Positions 59,218-64,000 of a DNA stretch of 64,000 nucleotides are shown here, one piece after another (positions within the stretch are counted from its first letter, which is position 1; each line of letters begins with the position of its first letter). Position numbers and translations under genes: made by a program. The DNA is from a bacterium (GTDB taxonomy: Bacteria > Chloroflexota > Dormibacteria > Aeolococcales > Bog-877): NCBI GenBank assembly GCA_021827985.1, contig JAKATL010000002.1:1-64000 (forward strand). The letters are read 5' to 3'. The notes beneath the pieces were generated by a model that was not told where the DNA came from, made no database searches, and saw nothing but the letters and a program-made list of their open reading frames with translations.

Positions 59218-61191
59218 ATGGCCCAATCTCCGCAGGGCGGCTCCCCGCCGCCCCGGCGGTCCCCCCAGTGGCGTTCGCTCCAATTCCTGCTGCCGGTGGC
59301 CATCTTCCTAGCTCTGAACATCCTGGTGGCCAACGTCTTCTTTCCACCGGCCAGCCCCAAGACCATAACTGTCCCCTACAACCGCTTCGTGACCGAGGTC
59401 CAGGCCAACGACGTCACCAGCATCACCGCGACCGGGGACAGCATCGAGGGCACCTTCAAGAGGCCGACCGGGGCGAGCGACTCCAGCAAGAACAAGGCCC
59501 TTCACTTCACAACGCAGGTCCCCGCCTTCGCCGGCGGCCAGCTGGAGTCGCTGCTGACCGCCCACAACGTCACCATCAATGCCCAGAACCCCAATCCGCC
59601 GACCTCGGCGCTGGTGGAGATCCTCTACAGCTTCGGGCCGACCCTGCTCTTCCTGGTGTTCTTCGTCTGGCTGATGCGTCGCACCACGGCCTCGGCGGGG
59701 GGCGGACTCTTCAGCCTGGGCCGGTCCCAGGCCCGGCTCTACGACCCGGAGAAGCCGGCCACCACCTTCGCGGATGTCGCGGGGATCGAGGAGGCGAAGG
59801 AGGAGCTGGAGGAGATAGTGGATTTCCTGCGCCAGCCGGGGAAGTACCAGCGCCTCGGAGGCAGCATTCCCAAGGGTGTGCTGCTGGTGGGCCTTCCCGG
59901 GACCGGCAAGACCCTGCTGGCCCGGGCGGTGGCGGGGGAGGCGGGGGTCCCGTTCTTCAGCATCTCGGCGTCGGAATTCATTGAGATGGTCGTCGGGGTG
60001 GGCGCCTCCCGCGTTCGCGACCTGTTCAACAAGGCCAAGGCGGCCGCCCCGGCCATCATCTTCATCGACGAGCTGGACGCGGTGGGGCGGAGCCGCAGCG
60101 TCGGGCCGAGCTTCGGGGGACACGACGAGCGGGAGCAGACCCTGAACCAGATTCTCACCGAGATGGACGGCTTCGACTCCCGCGAGGGGGTCATCGTCCT
60201 GGCGGCCACGAACCGCGCCGACGTGCTCGACTCGGCCCTGCTGCGTCCGGGGCGCTTCGACCGGCGGGTGATGGTCCAACCACCGGATCGCGTCGGTCGG
60301 GCCGCGATCTTGAGGATCCACACCAAGGGGGTACCGCTGGCCGCAGACGTCGACCTGGACTCCCTCGCCTCCCGGACTCCGGGCCTGGTAGGCGCAGAGC
60401 TGCGCAACCTCGTCAACGAGGCGGCGCTCACCGCCGCCCGCCGCAACCGCGCCGCCGTCACCATGGACGACTTCACCGAGTCGCTGGAGAAGGTCCTTCT
60501 GGGCGCAGCTCGGCGCATCGTCATGAGCGCCGAGGACCGGGAGCGCACCGCTTACCACGAGTCCGGTCACGCGCTCCTTGGCCTCCTGGTGCCGGAGGCC
60601 GACCCGGTCCGCCGGGTCTCGATCATCCCCCGGGGACGGGCCTTGGGCGTGACCGTCCAGGCGCCGGTGGACGACCGCCAGAACTACCCGGAGACGTACC
60701 TGCGGGCGCGCATCGTCGGGGCCCTGGGCGGGCGTGCCGCCGAGCAGCTGGTCTACGGAGTGGTGACCACCGGGGCGGAGAGCGACCTGCAGCAGGTCAC
60801 CAACATCGCGAGGCAGATGGTGGTCCGCTGGGGGATGAGCCCCAAGGTCGGTCCCCTCAACCTGGCGGATGACCCCGAGCAGCAGACGATGATGATGGCT
60901 CAGCGCCCCTACAGCGAGGCCACCGCCCAGGTGATCGATTCGGAGGTGCGGCGGATCGTTGACGAATGTTTCGACGAGGCGGTGAGCCTGCTCGAGCAGA
61001 ACCGGGACAAGCTCCGGGCCCTGAGCACCGCCCTGCTCCGGGAGGAGTCGCTGGAGGAGGCCGAGATCCTGCGGGTGACCGGCCTTCCGCCCAAGCCGGT
61101 GGCCTCTGAACCGGTGCCCCAGCCGGAGAAGGCGGCGGTGGCGACGGCACACGATGCTGTCGCCGAGGGAGGACTTCCCTCCCAACTCTGA
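59218..61191 (+). CDS. ftsH: ATP-dependent zinc metalloprotease FtsH
   Basis: 657 residues. Two N-terminal transmembrane helices (about 21-42 and 139-156) flank the extracytoplasmic domain. AAA domain: [19 protein letters not shown] (GL in place of the usual GP), [32 protein letters not shown]. Protease domain: zinc motif [10 protein letters not shown] and [16 protein letters not shown]. The Asn/Pro/Ala-rich tail is variable. It degrades misfolded and regulatory membrane and soluble proteins. Confidence 0.95.
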   Translation: MAQSPQGGSPPPRRSPQWRSLQFLLPVAIFLALNILVANVFFPPASPKTITVPYNRFVTEVQANDVTSITATGDSIEGTFKRPTGASDSSKNKALHFTTQVPAFAGGQLESLLTAHNVTINAQNPNPPTSALVEILYSFGPTLLFLVFFVWLMRRTTASAGGGLFSLGRSQARLYDPEKPATTFADVAGIEEAKEELEEIVDFLRQPGKYQRLGGSIPKGVLLVGLPGTGKTLLARAVAGEAGVPFFSISASEFIEMVVGVGASRVRDLFNKAKAAAPAIIFIDELDAVGRSRSVGPSFGGHDEREQTLNQILTEMDGFDSREGVIVLAATNRADVLDSALLRPGRFDRRVMVQPPDRVGRAAILRIHTKGVPLAADVDLDSLASRTPGLVGAELRNLVNEAALTAARRNRAAVTMDDFTESLEKVLLGAARRIVMSAEDRERTAYHESGHALLGLLVPEADPVRRVSIIPRGRALGVTVQAPVDDRQNYPETYLRARIVGALGGRAAEQLVYGVVTTGAESDLQQVTNIARQMVVRWGMSPKVGPLNLADDPEQQTMMMAQRPYSEATAQVIDSEVRRIVDECFDEAVSLLEQNRDKLRALSTALLREESLEEAEILRVTGLPPKPVASEPVPQPEKAAVATAHDAVAEGGLPSQL

Positions 61192-61196
61192 CTCCG

Positions 61197-62429
61197 TCAG
61201 CCGTCGTCCGCGAGCCGGCGATCGCTGAGTCTGGCCCGGGGTACGCCGGCCAGCATGGTGGCCCCGGCGGCTGCTCCCACAGCCGCCGCATAGGCGTACG
61301 CCAGCTGCGGGGCGACACCGTAAAGCAGCCCCATAAGCAGGTTCCCGAGGAACACCCCCCAGCTGCGGGCGGCGGCGAGGGCGCCAAAGCCACGGCCTGC
61401 AGCCGACCCCGGGCGCAGGACCGACATCAGACTGGGCTCGAGGGTCTCGACGACCCCGAGCCCACAGCCCAGCACGGCGACCCCCGGAAGAAGCGCCGCC
61501 AGGCCGAGGTGGAGGCCGTACCCCGCCGCGAGCAGCACCGCTCCCAGCGCCCCTCCCCCATACCCCAGCCACGCCAGTTCACGAAAGCCTCTGGCCAAGG
61601 TGCTTCCGAGAAAGCGGGGCAGGAGGTACCCGGTGGCGGCGGAGACAGCCTGGAAGAGGAGGAAGGCCCCGATGCCCGCCACTGGGCCCCCACCACCCTG
61701 GGCGACGGTGAGGATGGGAAAGCCCACGGCGTAGAAGGTGAACCCATAGAGGGCGGCGGCCAGGAGCAGTGCCCGGGCGCCAGGAAGTGGGGAGCGCTTC
61801 GGGCCGGCAACTAGAGACCCGGACGGGCTAGGCCCCCGCACCCCGGTGCGCGCCTGGGAGAGGGCGACGGTGGACGCCAGCAGTGGAGCGGCCGTGGCCA
61901 GGAAGATCCATCGATAGGGGACGTGGGCGGAGACGGCGGCCAGCACCCACACGGCGGCCAGGGCACCGCCCCCGACATCGAGGGCATGGAGGAACCCGAA
62001 GGCGGCATTGCGGGCGGAGGGATCGGGAACCGCCTCGGTCAGCATCACCCGCCGAGATGGGCTTCGCAGGTTGCGGAACCACCAACCCCCGGTGAGCAGT
62101 CCGATGGAGACGGAGGGGCTGGTGGACAGGGCACTCAGGGAGAGCAGGGGGATCAAGGAGTTGCCCAGGATGGCGACGCGGCGGTGGCCCCAGCGATCTC
62201 CCAGCCTTCCCCCCAGCAGCGAGAAGAATGTGCCTCCCCCATAGCTGAGCGCACTGGCCACTCCGAACAGCGCGACGGGCTGGTGAAGGTCCAGCACCAG
62301 ATACAGGGGGAAGCCGGCCAGTACTGCCTGGTAGCCGAGGTCGGCGCAGAAGGCCGAAAGTGAGATGGCCCACACGTCCCCGGTGCGCCAGTGGGGCGGC
62401 ACCGGTTCGGGTCTGCCTTTTGGGGTCAC
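61197..62429 (-). CDS. Major facilitator superfamily transporter
   Basis: 410 residues with about twelve hydrophobic helices. The MFS loop 2-3 motif is GGRLGDRWGHRRVAI. Substrate unknown; the overall pattern is that of a drug/metabolite exporter. The start lies 7 bases after the stop of the ParA-like gene, so the two may be co-transcribed. Convergent with ftsH. Confidence 0.85.
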   Translation of the reverse strand: MTPKGRPEPVPPHWRTGDVWAISLSAFCADLGYQAVLAGFPLYLVLDLHQPVALFGVASALSYGGGTFFSLLGGRLGDRWGHRRVAILGNSLIPLLSLSALSTSPSVSIGLLTGGWWFRNLRSPSRRVMLTEAVPDPSARNAAFGFLHALDVGGGALAAVWVLAAVSAHVPYRWIFLATAAPLLASTVALSQARTGVRGPSPSGSLVAGPKRSPLPGARALLLAAALYGFTFYAVGFPILTVAQGGGGPVAGIGAFLLFQAVSAATGYLLPRFLGSTLARGFRELAWLGYGGGALGAVLLAAGYGLHLGLAALLPGVAVLGCGLGVVETLEPSLMSVLRPGSAAGRGFGALAAARSWGVFLGNLLMGLLYGVAPQLAYAYAAAVGAAAGATMLAGVPRARLSDRRLADDG

Positions 62430-62436
62430 CTGGCAG

Positions 62437-63258
62437 TCAAACCTCTTCGCGCTCCACGTGCGCCGTGGCGGCTGCCGACTTCGGCACAGCTGACGAGGAT
62501 GTGCCGCCGTGACCGGGGGAGGTCAGCCCCCGCACCTCGGCCCACAGGTCCTGATAGGCGAGCGCCGCCCGGGTGCTCGCAGCGAAGGTGTGCACCGGTG
62601 CCCGCCTGGGACCCATCTGTTCCACCGCGGAGGAGATGGGTATGGCGGCGCGGGCGAGGGACGGGAGTCCGGCCCGGAGCTCCTCGGCCACCTCCCGATG
62701 CAAGCGGCGGCGGCGGTCGACCAGGGAGAGAAACGGAAGCATGGCCGGGCGCGGCGCCTTGAGCTCCTTGACCAGCCCGGTCACCTGGTTGAGGGTTCTA
62801 AAGGAGAGGGTCGCCGGGATGACGGGGATCAGCACCAGCCGGGCGGCGCGCAGCGCGGCTTGGGAAACGAGGGATGCACTCGGCGGGCAGTCGAGGAGCA
62901 CCAGGTCGTACCGCCTCGCCAGCGGCCGGAGCTGGTCCCCGAGGCGGCGGGTGGAATGGGATGTCCGGTCCAGGACCAGGTCCATGGCCCGGTAGGAGCG
63001 ATCGGCAGGCAGAAGATCAAGGTTGTCGAACTCGGTACCTCGTATGCGTTGCTCCAGCTGGCCGGGCTTGTTGATCAGGGACCGGGCTCCGCCCTTCACC
63101 TTGGGGCGGCCGCGCAGCAGGTACGTCGCCCCAGCTTGGGGATCGAGGTCCCACAGAATGGTCCGGTACCCATCACGAGCCGCCAGGAAGGCGAGGTTGA
63201 CGGCGGCCGAGGTCTTGCCCACGCCGCCCTTGAGGTTGTACACGGCAACGGTCAGCAT
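62437..63258 (-). CDS. ParA/Soj-like ATPase
   Basis: 273 residues from the ATG at 63258. Deviant Walker A YNLKGGVGKTSAAVNLAF, ILWDLDPQAGAT and the Walker B VLLDCPPSAS. No parB or parS-like sites are next to it, so it is probably an orphan ParA used for positioning something other than the chromosome, not the segregation Soj. It overlaps the CHAD gene by seven bases. Confidence 0.88.
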   Translation of the reverse strand: MLTVAVYNLKGGVGKTSAAVNLAFLAARDGYRTILWDLDPQAGATYLLRGRPKVKGGARSLINKPGQLEQRIRGTEFDNLDLLPADRSYRAMDLVLDRTSHSTRRLGDQLRPLARRYDLVLLDCPPSASLVSQAALRAARLVLIPVIPATLSFRTLNQVTGLVKELKAPRPAMLPFLSLVDRRRRLHREVAEELRAGLPSLARAAIPISSAVEQMGPRRAPVHTFAASTRAALAYQDLWAEVRGLTSPGHGGTSSSAVPKSAAATAHVEREEV

Positions 63259-64000
63259 CGGGATCCTCTCCGCCCGGTGGCAGCCCGCGCCCACCGCCTC
63301 AACCTGGGCTGGGTGAACGCCGCAAGCCTGGGGATGATGGCTTGCCGGGCCCGCTCGCGGCGCTCCCGCAACTGGTGATCCAGCCGGCCCAGGGCGAGGA
63401 CCGCCTCGGGCCCCGAGGTAGCTGCCAAAGGGGCCAGTTGCATCAGCTCGGTCTCCTGCACCTGCGTGTCCTGGAATTCGCCTAGGCAGTCCTGAAGGGA
63501 GCGCAGCACGGTCAGGAGTTCACGGTACTCCACGCCGTCCAGGGCGGGAGCGAAGAACTCCAGCAGGTAGCGAAGCTCCTTGCAGCGTTTGCGCAGGCTG
63601 TGGAATACCTCGGGGGGCGAGGTCGGACCTAGGGCCAGGGCGATGCGGAGGGCCCGACGGTACGCCTTTCCCGCCCGTTCATGCGCCAGCGCCTCGACCG
63701 GGCGGTCACCCGGGACGGCGGCAGAGCTGCCCCGGGTGACCGCAGCCCAGCGGCGGAGCGCGGTCCTCCATCGGGGGCTCCTGATCTGGGCTGCGAGCTG
63801 GGACCACTCCTCGGCACGGCGCTCCGCGAGGTGCCGCAGCAGCGGCTCGGCCGCCGCGTCCCCGCTTGAGGAGAGCGCCTGGAGCAGGACATCCATGTCC
63901 CTGGTCGGGGTGGTCGAGTCCCCCATCCACCGGAGGTCGGAACCCAGCCGGGCCACTCCTGCCCCGGGTAGACAGTCACCCACCAGCTTGACGGCAGAGC
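63252..64000 (-). CDS. CHAD-domain protein (5' end beyond the window)
   Basis: The frame stays open to the right end. Visible CHAD elements: KLVGDCLPGAGVARLGSDLRWMGDSTTPTRDMDVLL and VFHSLRKRCKELRYLLEFFAPAL, with conserved His and basic residues. CHAD domains bind polyphosphate. At least 243 residues are present; the N-terminal part of the CHAD bundle, and perhaps a CYTH domain, would lie past 64000. It precedes parA, hinting at polyphosphate-granule positioning. Confidence 0.82.
   Translation of the reverse strand, partial: SAVKLVGDCLPGAGVARLGSDLRWMGDSTTPTRDMDVLLQALSSSGDAAAEPLLRHLAERRAEEWSQLAAQIRSPRWRTALRRWAAVTRGSSAAVPGDRPVEALAHERAGKAYRRALRIALALGPTSPPEVFHSLRKRCKELRYLLEFFAPALDGVEYRELLTVLRSLQDCLGEFQDTQVQETELMQLAPLAATSGPEAVLALGRLDHQLRERRERARQAIIPRLAAFTQPRLRRWARAATGRRGSRC

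Noticed and set aside
59308-61572. A 754-residue minus-strand frame
   Set aside because: Antisense to ftsH; no domains recognised and highly skewed composition.
1-64000. CRISPR array, prophage or rRNA operon
   Set aside because: Reading through the window I found no regularly spaced direct repeats, phage structural genes or rRNA-like sequence.

Overview
The window is a dense, GC-rich bacterial chromosome segment with short intergenic gaps, many ATGA/GTGA overlaps and frequent GTG/TTG starts. Gene content suggests a Terrabacteria-type lineage of the Chloroflexota / Dormibacterota / Actinomycetota kind: a DosRS-like two-component pair, an ImuA'-ImuB-DUF6504 mutasome behind a GAACNNNNGTTC SOS box, an AdnAB/AddAB-type helicase-nuclease pair, and a TnpB-related fragment like those of Streptomyces. 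The phylum is inferred from remembered family distributions, not from a search. No rRNA, tRNA, CRISPR array or prophage was recognised.

Layout. 0-0.7 kb: the tail of an unknown gene and a frameshifted clpP. 0.8-8.7 kb: a DosR/DosS-like pair divergent from a membrane polyferredoxin, a ferredoxin-GltD oxidoreductase, a second histidine kinase and a small unknown protein; the divergent gap has two striking dyads. 8.7-17.7 kb: a cupredoxin lipoprotein pair, nth, an enoyl-CoA hydratase, a cytochrome b6-like operon without a Rieske gene, glmU, prs, a CorC/CNNM protein and recO. 17.7-32.9 kb: a cysteinyl-tRNA synthetase fused to a glycosyltransferase, glyS, a nickel/cobalt permease behind a dyad, an SDR, lysC-thrC and asd, xth, an ABC exporter and pyruvate phosphate dikinase.

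33.5-46.2 kb is the most interesting part. It is a sulfur-oxidation / sulfane-sulfur-trafficking island: TusA, an MvhD-like Fe-S protein, an HdrA with a GltD-type NAD(P)H module inserted in it, a second HdrA, a winged-helix protein, HdrC, HdrB, two DsrE-family proteins, then a PocR-domain regulator, a sulfide:quinone-oxidoreductase-like flavoprotein, DUF1641, TusE/DsrC and another DsrE. A likely working model is that SQR and DUF1641 make persulfide or sulfane sulfur at the membrane, TusA/DsrE/TusE carry it, and the Hdr-like complex oxidises it, passing electrons to NAD(P) through the fused GltD module. No LbpA, DsrAB or Sox genes are seen here. The island is interrupted at 41.2-42.5 kb by the 3' end of a duplicated aldehyde dehydrogenase gene joined to a degenerate TnpB fragment; the intact aldehyde dehydrogenase lies at the far end.

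46.4-64 kb: aldehyde dehydrogenase, a TetR regulator with a possible coupled leader ORF, the two helicase-nuclease subunits, SCP2, an NDUFA9-like epimerase, an HU homologue, the SOS-controlled mutasome, ftsH, an MFS transporter, a ParA-like ATPase and a CHAD protein that runs off the right end.
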